A DNA stretch of 64,000 nt. Origin: Artemia franciscana. Lineage: Eukaryota; Arthropoda; Branchiopoda; Anostraca; Artemiidae. A model generated the notes under the pieces. It was not told the origin of the DNA. It was given only the letters and a program-made list of their open reading frames with translations, and did no database searches. The first letter of the stretch is position 1. Each line of letters starts with the position of its first letter. Shown here one piece after another: positions 50,293 to 62,563 of the stretch. The stretch spans positions 7,124,186-7,188,185 of the forward strand of contig NC_088872.1 of assembly GCF_032884065.1 (NCBI RefSeq), written 5' to 3'. The translations under genes were made by a program, and so were the position numbers.

Positions 50293-51310
50293 TCATTAAG
50301 AGCTGAATGTTTGTTATTGGACAAAGCCAGGACCTTGAAACAAAGTAGGAGACTACTTCATAGCAAATAAGTTGTGATTAGTTGCGAATCACAGCTGAAA
50401 TAAGTAGTGAGTTAGTTCTGAATATATTACATGCCATTCATAAAGAATAAAATTAAATACCGAGTTAAAAATCAGAAGACAGAAACGCAAGACACTAATA
50501 AACGTCAAATGCACAATAAAACTTTGGTAAATAGAGATGGGTAAAAGACAGAGCAAGCGAAAAAAGATGATAATTAAAAAAAATCAACATTTTGTATTCG
50601 CCCCTCTCCCAAAAAACACCCCCCAGAGCAAAAATCCTTGATACGGCCATGGATAAAAAATTAGAAAACACTCTAATTTATGGAGATTTAGAAAAAAGGA
50701 AATTGATAGTTACGTTACTGTTAAATTATTAATTTTACAGCTCAATTCAATTATTCAGTTAATGTATAGTTTAAAAAAAATAATCAAAGTTAATTTTATC
50801 AAAGATGAAATTTAAAATAAAAAGTAAAAATAAAGGCTTCGGGGTTGTGAAGCCTTGAAAGCTCATGATTTTTATTATTCTTCGAAAATTTCTTTAATTT
50901 TCTATGGCTTGAGCACTCGAAATATTTGTAAAACACAAGGGATCGCCCACTTTCCACCACCTGTTGTAAATCTCAGAGCACCACATGCACCTCACAGCTT
51001 CGCAGCACATGACAGCACAGTTCCACCAAATGGGGGACGGTTTCCACAACACTTGGCACGTGCCACCAGGTGTGCTTGATATCTGAAAGTCAGCTACCCC
51101 TCAAGAAAACATTCCATATCTACATATATATTATTGTGTATCGAAATTTCACACCTATTTGCCATAATGACGGTAAATACAATGACGGCTCTAATGTCCA
51201 TATATCACTAACCAAACTTATTGCATAACTTAAGTCATGCTATAACAGTAATTTTTCAGTCCAAAATAAGAAGCGAAAAAGTCCAGTTTATTTCTTCTTG
51301 TTCATTTTCG

Positions 51311-51345
<35 letters not shown>

Positions 51346-51904
51346 AGCCTAGAACATATAGCTTGAAGACTCGCTGAACGCATTTTGGGTCTATTAAGTT
51401 CCATTCACAATGAGGTTTTACTAACGCCAAGAAATAGCTAGCATTAATTTAAGCCAATCAGAAATTTTTTATAAATATGATTGGCTTAGATTAGACTAGA
51501 TTTTCGGTATTAGTAAAATCTTGTTGTGAATGGATTTTTAACAAACCTGTAAAAATATATTCCATTATTATTAAGCGTAAAGGTCGTGTCTGAATTTTTA
51601 CATTTCTGAGACACTCCGAAAATTGTTCGATAAGCAGGTAGGCCTAAGGCAAATGTAGGTAAAGAGATTCAAAGTATGTTTGAACACACATAACACTGCT
51701 GATCTCCGTTTGAAAGCAGCTTAGAAGATAGTCTTGGGCTATAATTTCAGAAGTGTGAAATCGGCTGATGCGACCTTAATCAATTGCAAACTATCTTTTT
51801 AACATTTCGCAGATCAGAAATAACAGAGTAGTTTTTTTTGCGAAACTTTTCCCTGTGTAATTTCAATGATATAACACGGTTGCATCATCGCAACAGAATT
51901 GCAC

Positions 51905-54060
51905 TGTTCTATAGTTTTTATTGTTTTAAAAAGTAGAGTTGTGACATAGAGTCAAACTTTAGCGTAAAGAGCAGGGCGTTTTGAGGAGGGGACAGCCCCT
52001 TTAATATACAGAATAATTTATGTTCATTTCAAGTTTTAATGTGGCTCCTTACTTTCAGTTAAAAAACTGGGTTTTTTATTTGATTTCTTAACGTTTTTGA
52101 ATTAATCCAGGTTTTGAGTTTGACTCGCCGTACATGAATAATTAAAAATTATGCTTTTGCTTTTATTACTTTTACTTTTTTTAAACTAATAATAACCTTA
52201 TAATAACCTAAGTTTGATTTCTGTTTCAGGTGTTTAAGAATGTTTCCTGAATTACAAAGGCTAATTAGAATAATAGCCTCTTTTAAAAGTTAAAAAAGAA
52301 ACTTTAGCGTAAGAGCGAGCTACTGAGGAGAGACAACCCCACTGATATACGTAATATTTTCTGTTCGTTTTAAGTTTTAATGTTGCTTCTTGCTTTCAGT
52401 TGAAAAAACTTGGTTTTTTAGTTAATTGCTGATCATTTTTTAAATAATAGCGGGAAATCAAGCTCCCCCTTCATATAAAATTCCCTTCCCCAAGAGAACT
52501 TTCTCCATGGAAAGATTCTCCCACTTAATTAGCGATATTTGCGGAAATTAGCGATATTTGCCGGAACTAATTTTGTAAGACATAGTAACAAAACGGCCAA
52601 AGAGCTCGAAACTGTTTTTATGAAAATGAGAGTCACAAGTTGAGCAATTCTCAATGACAGAAATGAATGAAAGAAAAAATCTTTAAAAGATATACGAAAT
52701 CATTTATGTTCGTTTTAAGTTTTAATATTATTCCTTACTTTCAGTAAGAAAAAACATGTTTTTTTTATTTAATAACAACCACAAGCCGAACGCTTACAAT
52801 ATCTTTGGTTTATTATCATAAAAAGATCATAGTTATGAAGTTGTACAGGGTAAAATTAAATGTTAAGATTGGCCGGAAAATAACACAAACAAATGATTGC
52901 TTATGTCGGCCATTATATTACAAAATTCGAACTTCAGCGTTAAGAGCGAGGTATTGACGAGGGGACGAACTTCCGCATATATGTATATGAGGGGTTGGCC
53001 CCCTCGTCAATACCTCGCTCACTACGCTAAAGTTAAAATTTTGTTCCAATTCATTATGAATGAACAATGAATCACAAAGGCCGTTCAATTAGAATAAATA
53101 GCTCTTTTGAAATTACTAAAATACTTTAGCGTAAAAAGCGAGGTACTGACGAGGGGACGAACCCCCTCATATACGTAATAATTTCTGTTCGTTTTAAGTT
53201 TTAATGTTACTCCTTACTTTCGGTTGAAAAAACTTTTTTTAATTTAATTTCTGATCGCTTTCTTCAATAATTATGGGATACCCAGCACCCCCTTCATAAA
53301 AATCATCTTTCTTCATGAAAAATTCATCCACGGAAAGATCTTCCCATGTAACCCAATTCCCCCTCCGCCACCAAAAAATCCCCCTCAAAACTTCTGTATA
53401 CTTACCAATAACAAATACTATATGTAAACAATGGGCAAAGTTCACAGCTTGCAGCCCTTCGACTTTGAGGGATTAAGTCGTCCCCAAAGACGTAGTTATT
53501 AGATAGTTCGACTATGCTGAACAAAACGGCTATCTCAAAATTTTGATCCGGTGACATTGGGAAAAAATGTATGTGGGAGGGGGCCTAGTTGCCCTCTAAT
53601 TTTTTGGTTACTTAAAAAGGACACCAGAACTTTTAATTTTCGTTCGAATGAGCCCTCTCGCGAAATTCTAGGACCACTGGGCTTAAACCATCACCCCTGG
53701 GAAAAAAAATAAATAAACACGCATCCGTGATCTTCCTTCTGGCAAAAATACATAATTCCACATTTGTGCAGATAGGATTTTGAAACTTCTTCAGAAGGGT
53801 TCTCTGATGTACTGAATATGATGGTGTGATTTTCATTTTAGTGTGTATTTCTCTCTTTTTTTTGAAAATAAAGCAAATTTTCTCAGGCTCGTAACTATTG
53901 ATGGATAGGACTAAACTTGATGAAAATTATTGATAAAATCAGCCTAAAAATGTGATTCTTTTGATGTATCTATTGGTATCAAAATTCCGTCTTTTAGAGT
54001 TTCGGTTACATTTGATCCAGGTCGCTCCTTACTTATAGTTCGTTACCATGAACTGTTTGA
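51905..54060. repeat. GCGTAAAGAGCGAGG family, nest of at least three copies
   Basis: Starts or arms occur near 51955, 52305, 52935 (followed by its inverted partner at 52995-53035) and 53115. The last copy runs on through the C-rich block and the CCACTGGGCTTAAACCATCA block. It ends near 54055 with TAGTTCGTTACCATGAACTG. The block order matches 25165-26330. Confidence 0.75.
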
Positions 54061-54878
54061 AAATTGAGGTTTAATCTAAATAGGGTATATTCTAGTGCTC
54101 TTACTCTAGCACTTTGTATTGCTTATTGTAAAGGTTATTTTTCCCAGATTATTTTTTTTTTACACAACACCCCCTTTCTTAAGGCTGCACTCCAATTGTC
54201 TGACATATTTATATTAAATAGAGTGTACATGTGCCACTCATGCAGATTCGTACTCAGTAACTCTTTTCGGGGGTCTAACAATAAAAAGCAATTTTTTAAA
54301 GGGTCCAGAAATTCCATAAAATTTAAGATTTAAGGGGAGCCAAGGCCTCTACATTAAACTTCATCTGCAGTGGACTTATGTCCTGGAGCATTGACCCCAA
54401 AGAAGCTCTAATGATCACCAATGATAAACCACTCTTGAGTCGACTAACGACAATGACATATGGTTCCCTCTACGCTGGTGACACTGTCGAGCCGGAGCTT
54501 TAAGTCAAATAAGTCAAAGTAACTAGAGGTATAATCATCTATACCTCCTTTGAGAGTGTCAAACACCTGCTTTATTAGGCCAGTGTCAAGTCGCAGGTCT
54601 TTGCATAGTTATAGATACGATCCAGGTCGCTTTAGAAACCCCGCTATCCCGAAATAAAACCTTTAAAAGTGAGCATAATACAAGGCTACGAAAGAAAATG
54701 AAAAATTTGACTACTCTCCCATTTGAAAATCTATCTGGTTTATTCCCTCCTGGAACACAATACCCAGGAAGACACATCCTGATTGCCAGTATATAGCTTA
54801 TTGACAGTTTTTAAAAAGCGGTTTAGACGGAAGAAAAATCTCAAATATTTGTTTACAATTAACAAGCCTGTCACCCAA

Positions 54879-55166
54879 CAGGGGCATAGTTAGCTATGGA
54901 ACAGGGGCAACTGCTCCTACCAGACCTTGGTTTGCCCCCAGACCACAGTTTACCTCCCGGCCGAAATTTAGTTTCTTCGAAAATCTTGTCAAAACTAAGA
55001 TAAGCCTGCATAATTCAAGCATCCAGAGAAACGGGTCAGTTTTCTTTAGCATGTCTTTACCTTTATGATACCATTTCAGCTCATTTTTCAGTTTTCAATG
55101 GCATTCTCACCCGATTTGAAAAAATTGGCTCTAACTCCCCCGGGATTTGACGAAATTACGCCACTG
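54879..55166. mobile_element. hAT-like MITE, 288 bp
   Basis: The left end is CAGGGGCATAGTTAGC. The complemented right end is CAGTGGCGTAATTTCG. Flanks TCACCCAA (54871-54878) and TCGCCAAA (55167-55174) match 6 of 8. Confidence 0.65.
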
Positions 55167-56339
55167 TCGCCAAACCTTGTGATAATTCACCGTGCCACCA
55201 CAGGATACGTTATTTTGAAAGGCAAATTTTAAGTTCTATGACGCCAATCGAATATTAAAAGAAAATCAATCAACAAATTAAGGGTGTTTAATTCCTCCCC
55301 CGGCACTACCAAACAAACACATTTTGGTACTTATCGGTTATATATTAAACACTATAGAATTTCGATCGCGGATGATGCGAACATACACAAGAAACTGGTC
55401 TCAAGTAACTTCTTTATACCACACAATGAGTTTTGGCTTGGTTGAAAAATAAATTGTAGCTATATATCTTATTTAAGTATTTAGTTGGTATTTTTGTTTG
55501 GTTAGGTTAGGTCACCAATTTAATATATGCTATGCTCCCCCCCCCCCTAATGTGCAAATATATACCCCAAATTTGTTTCTAAACTTTTATATTTTCATTA
55601 TATTTTGTTTGATTTCATTAGCATTAATCGAACTTCACTTCCCGAGTGTTTACTATATAACCGATATATACGCAAATTTTTAATGCAAATAATGTTGCCG
55701 CAGTCAATTAAGCCTTATGGTATATATATTATAGTGTTATTTATACAGGATTACGCAAAATTCAATCGTTTATCATTGGTGTTTCAGATGAATAACAAAC
55801 TTCATAAACAACTAAAACGCAAAAAAATTACCATTTTTATTTAAAGAAGAATGCAAACTACGCAAAAAAACTGATTATATATCTGACGTTTCAAATGCTA
55901 ATTACATACTTGCATACTAAGGGTTTTGCTGATTTGGGCTGCCGGTTAAATTACTGGTAGTGAAGCCCTATTTTTTGCTGTCCCAAAATTTATGGCTTTC
56001 AGTTGCCATAGATAAAATAACTACCATGATTTAACTTTATTTCAATCAATACGTATTCAAATACATCAGTGATTTACCATTAGTACCGATATATGCATGC
56101 CCTCTTATGTTTACCTTATTTATTTAGTTTTTTTTTTGTTTCTTTGTTCTAAAAACATTTCTAATATGGAAATTCATTGATGAGAAAAAGTATTTATTAA
56201 CGAGCTACGTTGTCATACAAAAATGAGCTGATGTGTCTGATTGAAAGCGAACTTATCTGCTATCTAGCGAATTCCGAAATATAAAAAGTCGCTATTCTAT
56301 TTTAGACGCATATTTGAAAAATTTGGCCAACATTCTGTT

Positions 56340-57180
56340 ATTACCAGTATATAAGCAAGACGTTCTTAACACAATTTTACAGAATTTAAATATATTAACA
56401 CAAATCGAAAACAATCTTTCTGGCCGAAGAAAAGCAAATTTTTAACACTGAAGAACCAAATATTCCATCGGATGGAGACACTTTTTTTCATCGGTGGCCG
56501 CGGAATTTGGCAGCCGTGGCGAATTTAATTTCCTATCTGATGTTGTTGCGCATCTTGTTCGGTCCCTGAATTATATAACATGAAGGGTAAAATTAACATT
56601 ACGAAAAAATTAAGTTTTTACAAGTTCATGAAAAGGAAGTTCTTGACACAATTTTACGTAGTTTGTACATGCTAATACAGCTTGTAAACAATCTTTCTGG
56701 CCGATGAAGTGAAATTTTCTAACACTGAAGAACCGAATATTTGACCAGATGGAGGCATTTATTTTTCATTGTTGAGCGTGAAATTCTGCCGCCACGGCGA
56801 TTTGCCATTGATAACTTCGAAGACCAAACTGCCTTTCCATGACAAAAGTATAACAGTTCAAAATAGTGATGAAACCTTTTAATCGACAGTGAACAGATAT
56901 ACAATTTTAACTGGATATTTCGAACACCTATACAGTGTTCATCATCAGCAGTAAAACCTTAAAAAAGTTTACATCTGTTCATTGTCGATTAAAAGGCTTC
57001 ATCCCTATTTTGAACTGTTATACTTTCGATTTGCCGTTGTTGCGCATCTTGTTTGGTGACAGGATTACGGTATATAACATGAAGGGTAAATTTAAAATTA
57101 AAAAGACAGTACGTTTTTACTGGTTCACAAACAGGAAGCTCTTAACACAATTTATAAAATTTAAAAGCAATTTTTAATAA
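56340..57180. repeat. ~277-bp tandem repeat, about 2.3 units, interrupted by an insertion
   Basis: TCTTTCTGGCCGA lies at 56415 and 56692. GTTGTTGCGCATCTTGTT lies near 56542 and 57036. The extra distance in the second interval is explained by the 56811-57026 insertion. AACATGAAGGGTAAA ends two of the units. Confidence 0.8.
56811..57026 (-). mobile_element. 216-bp inverted-repeat insertion with hammerhead-like core (possibly Penelope-derived)
   Basis: Arms at 56845-56902 and 56970-57026 are inverted copies of about 57 bp with few mismatches (AGTATAACAGTTCAAAATAG and its complement). A 34-nt extension sits on the left. The direct repeat CGATTTGCC(A/G)TTG flanks it at 56798-56810 and 57027-57039, a 13-bp target duplication. 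On the minus strand the loop reads CTGATGA, then a GAACAC/GTGTTC hairpin, then GAAATATC, the order of hammerhead core elements. It encodes no protein. Confidence 0.6.
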
Positions 57181-57293
57181 GCATTATGACGCAAAGATAA
57201 GTATCAGGACGTATTTTACACCACGTATATCTTACCACGTATAGACAAATCCGTTTAACAGTTAACTGAAGGTACACAAAAAGTATATCTTAC

Positions 57294-57710
57294 CTGCAAA
57301 ATACTTAATCCGACTGAAGCATTTTCACTGACACTGGCACTATACTGCTTAGGATCAAAAATAGGCGAGTTGTCATTATCATCTAATATCCGTATAAAAA
57401 TTTCTTGGGTCACTGATTGACTTGGAATGCCACGGTCATGTGCAGTTATATACAGAGTGTAATTTGCACGCGTTTCTCGATCTAATTGTGCAGCAACACG
57501 TAACAGGCCATCAACAGGTCCCAGAACAAAGCGGCCATCAGGAACTGGAGCCAGAGAGTATTCAATATAACTATTCCTGCCTTCATCACGGTCAATTGCT
57601 TTAATGGCCATTACAACACTATTAACAGGTGCGTTTTCTGCTACTGTTGTGATGTTGGGAGTGACAAACTCTGGTGCCATGTCGTTAACATCTTTAAGTG
57701 TTATTGTAAC
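57294..57710 (-). CDS. ft: Fat protocadherin exon (first in window): end of one cadherin repeat, one full repeat, start of next
   Basis: 417 nt, phase 0 at both ends. Acceptor is tttcag before GTTACAATA and donor is TTGCAG/gtaaga. The 139 residues begin with the end of an upstream repeat (LKDVNDMAPEF). A complete repeat follows, with the calcium-binding AENAP, AIDRDEGRN, LDRETRANY and DDNDNSPIF signatures, then the first strands of the next repeat (YSASVSENASVG). The frame continues without a break into the exon at 48604 (SILQ/VSATDADEE). Extracellular. No splice partner upstream is visible in the window, so the preceding intron is longer than 6.2 kb. Confidence 0.93.
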
Positions 57711-57879
57711 CTGAAAATACAAGTGTCATTAGTAACATGACAGCTGATAAACACTTCATGGCTATGCTTGTCAAGTTATAATAATAATAACATATTAAAA
57801 TAACATTGACAAAATTATTTGCCTCATAAAAATAACTTAATATTCTTTTCTTCTGAATTGAATAAAAAATAGCTCTTTC

Positions 57880-58200
57880 AACTGAAGCTAAGGAGCAACA
57901 TTAAAACTTAAAACGAGCAGAAATTATTCCTTATATAAGGGGGGGGGCACCTCCTCATCAATCCATCACTCTTCACCCTAAAGTTTTTTAGAACTTTAAA
58001 CAGCGTCTTGTAATTAACGGCCCTCGTGTTTAGGAGTCACTCTTAAAGAATTGGGATAAAAGTCAAACTTAATATTCCTTGACTCTTTTAGGGGCATTTT
58101 TCCCCTTTTTGGAAATCAGGCAAATTTGATCAGGCTTAAAACTTATGACGAGTAACAGTTAACTTAATAAGATTGTATACATTTGGGGTCAGCATAAACG
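57880..58200 (-). repeat. GCGTAAAGAGCGAGG family fragment, reverse orientation
   Basis: CTGAAGCTAAGGAGCAACAT, TTAAAACTTAAAACGAGCAG and CACTCTTCACCCTAAAG are the reverse complement of the family's left part. Forward 3' sequence follows from about 58085 (AAATCAGGCAAATTTGATCA). Confidence 0.65.
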
Positions 58201-58763
58201 TGACCACAAAATTTTTAATATAAATAATATAATAATATATTTATTTAATAATTAATTTATTAATTTATTTAATAATTAATAATTAATTAATTAATAATTA
58301 ATTTATTTAATAATTTTATTTAATAATATAATGGTTTCCTACTGGTGCAAATATGGTGTAGAATTCGCGGTTTGCACTAGCAGTTCCGATTAGTTCCGAA
58401 GACAGTTTTCCCGCACCTTTTCTATTTTTCTACTAAATAATTTCTACTTTTCCTGCACCATTCCTAGTTATTTCTATGAAGGAATAGATAAGGAAAAAGG
58501 AAAAGTTTCGTCCTATAACTTGCAGTCCATTATTAGTGAAACAATTGGCAGAAAGGATATTTTTCAGATATTTTCGAACTATTGTTCCTTATACTGTCTC
58601 CTCAGATACAACATAAACACGCCAGCATTCTTGAAGGAAGAATAGAGGGTTCGTTTTTACTTTTAGAAGAGTGGTTCTAAGAAAAACAAATTTCCATGTT
58701 CTTATTTAAAAGTGGGAACCCTTTTCTAAACACAAGAAATAATTTTATTTTTGTTAGACATTT

Positions 58764-58990
58764 TTCTGTTTCATTTCATCTATCTGTTTCAGATTGATCA
58801 ATCTATTTCATCATTTTTCCAATCTTTTTCATTTTTTCAATCTTTTTCATTTCATCAATCTATTTTCTGTTTCATTTCATCAATCTGTTTCAGATTGATC
58901 AATCTATTTCATCATTTTTTCAATCTTTTTCATTTTTTCAATCTTTTTCATTTCATCAATCTATTTTCTGTTTCATTTCATCAATCCTGG
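58764..58990. repeat. 101-bp tandem repeat, ~2.2 units, TTTCATCAATC-rich
   Basis: TTCTGTTTCATTTCATC starts at about 58764, 58865 and 58966. Each unit is itself built of TTTTTCAATC / TTTCATCAATC words. The 103-codon frame across it is low complexity and is not a gene. Confidence 0.9.
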
Positions 58991-61676
58991 GCGTTTTCGA
59001 TTTTCGTGTCTTTTGAGATACAATATACTTACGCTGATAATTCCATTATTATGGAATCATAATGTTGATAATTATTTCAAATCTGTTTTAAAAATTGGAC
59101 CCAAATTTTGACAACTACACGCCGAATAATGTTGTTTTGTTTTTCTTAATCAAAGCTGGTGTTTTTTCATAACAGAAAAACTAATTTTAATTTGTCAGAT
59201 ATTTTGAATCATATCATGATTCCTGACGATATTACTTCCATTGTCCCATCAGACACATCACTTTTCTGCCAGGATTTTGGTGAGGGAGTAGTTACTTTTG
59301 AAAGGTATTTCGACAAGAACTAATTATTCCTGTGACTAAAAAGCGACTAAAATCGGAGTCTAACTTTTTTCAATCACCAACCATCATGACTTAAGATTCA
59401 AATAAAAACCACTAAAAATGTTCTCGACTTATGGAAACAACACTGTCCAAGTAAAGAGCTACACGGCTTCAATGTTTGTTGTTGTCCTTTTTTTTTTTTT
59501 TTTTTTACCTAGCCACTTTATGGAAGGGGTGATCACATAAACTTCGGAGAGGGCTCATTCGACTGGAAATTGATTATTTGAGCACGCTCTTTAGCAGTTG
59601 AAAGTTATTGGAGGGCAATCAGCCCTCCTCTTAAGGCATTTTATAAAAATTTTCAAAATAGCCAAGAGGTCCAATAAAAATGGTTACAGGGATGAAATAA
59701 CCTCCACGGCCCCTGGGACAAGGAACTAGAAAAATACTATTAGAAATTTCATTGGTTATGATATTGAAAAATGTTTTCTTTTAATTTATCCTATATTCAA
59801 CCACTATTCGGCCTTTACTTTGTATTCTGCTGGGAGATCCCCATTCCCAAGTAGATCCTAGTTACTCTCTTGTTACCCTGTGAAAATGAACCTTGAATCT
59901 TGAATCTATCCTTCGTGTGAACTATCTCTATAATAATAAAACACTCTTTTTTTTACACCCTAAAACGTTATGTCCTAACTATCTTATCTTGACGATGATT
60001 TTACAGCGCAGTAAAAAAAGTTCTTGTCTCCTAAAAGGCCTCATTAAAATTTTATTATCTCTTATGGTGAATGGAAAAAGGAAAAAATGTCAGACCATAA
60101 AGCAAGGATGAATAGTTTAACAACTAGATACCTTATTTTACAGCCTAAAATAACCAAGGGGTTTCCTATTATCCACCATCTGGTGCACATTTCGGAGCAT
60201 AACTTGTTCCACCCCGTTTGGCACATATCCACAACACTAGGTTTCATCGCACCACGCATGCCACTCTTGGCACCACGCATAGCATAATTCCGCTACGGTT
60301 ATAGTGTTCCAACTGGTGTACACAATTTATGGAAGGGGGGAGCCCCTCGAAGATAATACTATATTGGATGGTGGCCTAGCGAATAGTCCCAACTCCTTCA
60401 GTCTTGAAAATGTTGAAATGAGCTACAGATAAATCACTCACCCCAAATGGACTCAGTAATAATGGTATTCGTGTTTTCATAATACAGTATATCTTAGTTA
60501 GATTTAGACCCGTCTGCGAATCGTAACTTAGAGTATTTTTTATTTTTCAAAGACAAGGGAGTTTTCTAGTACCGGAGTAGCCAACGAAAAACGCTGAATT
60601 TGACGTTATTTTCAAAAATACAGTGAATTTCCTTTATGAAATTTGACCAGAAACGTTCAGGGGCATAGTAAGCATATAATAGATCAAAAATCTAAACGCC
60701 TGGCCCTCATAAACTTAACAAAAACAACGTCATAATCACAAATATCACTGATTTTGAAATTTTAGCTCATTTAACGTGAGGACCCCTGAGCGTTAAAGAT
60801 AAATCCCTGCATTTACGTGACACGAGGTGATTGCAAACGTTAAAGAAATTCAAAAACCCCTTCAAAATTCTCAGATATCTTCCATCAGAAAGGTATTCGA
60901 CCTTCTTTGTGAAGTAGAGTAGTAGAGTCTATGGCTTAAATAGAACAGTTTGCTAGATAAAAAATGGTATTAAAAAATATTTCTTTAGTAATAAAAATCT
61001 CAAAAACAAAATGGAAAATTCGAAAAATAGATTGATAGACCTAAAAAAAAATTGGCCCTGGATTAAAACAAAAGATATACCATTGGAATCGCCATTGCCA
61101 AAAACTTATTGCTAGAGACTTACAGTCCCCTGGCTTGAACAACAAACACTTTTTTGTATAGGTAGCACTGATGTATCTTTTTTTTTCTCCTGTTCCGCTG
61201 CTAGTGGGGAGTTGGAATATCATAGAGAGTTTTTTTTTAAGGGTTCATTTTAAAGAAAATTGCCATATCTAGTGCCTTTTGTAAAACCAAAACATAATAT
61301 TTAAAAAAAAACAGTTTTTCCTGGAAGTAAAGAGCGATATTGAAACTAAAAAAAAAAAAACAATATTATTGCTTCCCAGCCTATGCAACATAAATGATAT
61401 ATTAAAAAAAATATAAAAAAAATAGCTCGAATAAGCCAACTCATGATGTTTCCCTTGAAGGGGTCCGTATTTTGATTTGAAGTTATGTTCGAGGAGCAGG
61501 AGCTTATGCTCTTTATCGAAATTCTCCAGATTTTTGTAGTTACAGTTTATTTTTCAGTGGATTCTGAATAATCTACAATTTCAAAATGCTTCTACTACTA
61601 GCAACTTACTATTGCAAACGGTTTTTTTCTATCTGTTATGGTTCGTTTTTTACTTAGTTGCAGCTACTACTGTAAC

Positions 61677-61837
61677 CAATACCGTATCTGGAGGGGGGTA
61701 GGGGATCTGACTCCTAAAAACGTAACAAAAATAGATGTAAACAAATTTTGATGCTTTTTAAGGTTTGTACCCCCCCCCCCCCCGAAAAAAATCCTTTTAT
61801 GAGCCCCTCTCCTCGAAAAGTCTTGGATACGGCCCTG
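61677..61837. mobile_element. hAT-like MITE, 161 bp
   Basis: The left end CAATACCGTATCTGGAGG mirrors the complemented right end CAGGGCCGTATCCAAGAC. Flanks ACTGTAAC (61669-61676) and ACTGGAAC (61838-61845) match 7 of 8. The interior shares AAAAACGTAACAAAAATAGA with the 30705 and 8958 copies. Confidence 0.75.
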
Positions 61838-62230
61838 ACTGGAACCATAGTATTGAACCAGTAAACTCCGCTTTGATGTGTTTATCATTTAAAGCCACAA
61901 GTGATAATAAATGATTGACGTTCAGATATATTCTAATAAATGGCATAGATGGAAAACAGCTCAAAGCGAATAGAGTGAAACTTATAATATGGGGATTAGC
62001 CAAGTCTAAAACATTACAATCAGCCAATTCAAAAATCCCAAGTATTTTCTACATTATATATCTATTTGTACGTTAGATATGAACGAGATTAATATATTCA
62101 AAATTACCATTAAAGACAATACACATTAGGGTGGAGCTCCTTTTAAGTACTCAAATTGACGAGATTCAGATATCCAATTAAAAAATTCTCAAATAAGTTA
62201 TGAGAAGACTTAAATTTCCGGTTTCAAAGG

Positions 62231-62410
62231 TCCACCTTAAAAACTGTAATTTAGCCATAACAATGAGTTCAAGCATGGCCTTCCCCGAATGTTTCAGTGT
62301 TGCAAGAGAATCGATTCAAGTGCACCTTTAAAACCGTAATTTAGCCATTTGAACAATGAGTCCTAGCATGGCCTTACCCAAATGTTTCACAGTGTTGCAA
62401 GAGAATTGAT
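62231..62410. repeat. Tandem duplication, ~108-bp unit x2
   Basis: AACTGTAATTTAGCCAT / AACCGTAATTTAGCCATT, then AGCATGGCCTT, AATGTTTCA and GTGTTGCAAGAGAAT, occur twice in order. Confidence 0.85.
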
Positions 62411-62513
62411 TTCCACAACTGCACAAGATCATGTTGGAGAAATTCGCTTAATGAATAATATTTTGCTCCCCAACCGGCATCCAGCTCTGCTACTACTGTT
62501 CCTCAGTGCTGCC

Positions 62514-62563
62514 ATGTCTGATTTAAAATTGCGCCACCATGTCTGATTTAAAATTGCGCCACC
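62514..62563. repeat. 25-bp tandem duplication
   Basis: ATGTCTGATTTAAAATTGCG occurs at 62514 and 62539, each followed by CCACCA or CCACCAC. Confidence 0.95.

Larger units (their letters stand above)
48605..57293 (-). other. Fat intron, 8.7 kb
   Basis: It contains hAT-like MITEs (48779-49214, 50136-50292, 54879-55166), an A28-30 run near 51315, and a 2.1-kb nest of the fold-back family (51905-54060). A ~277-bp tandem repeat (56340-57180) is split by an inverted-repeat insertion (56811-57026). Positions 49215-50135, 50293-51300 and 55167-56340 show no recognised gene or element. Confidence 0.7.

Noticed and set aside
58751..59062. 103-codon plus-strand frame rich in Phe, Ser and His
   Set aside because: It is the 101-bp tandem repeat read through. 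The low-complexity translation repeats with the DNA.
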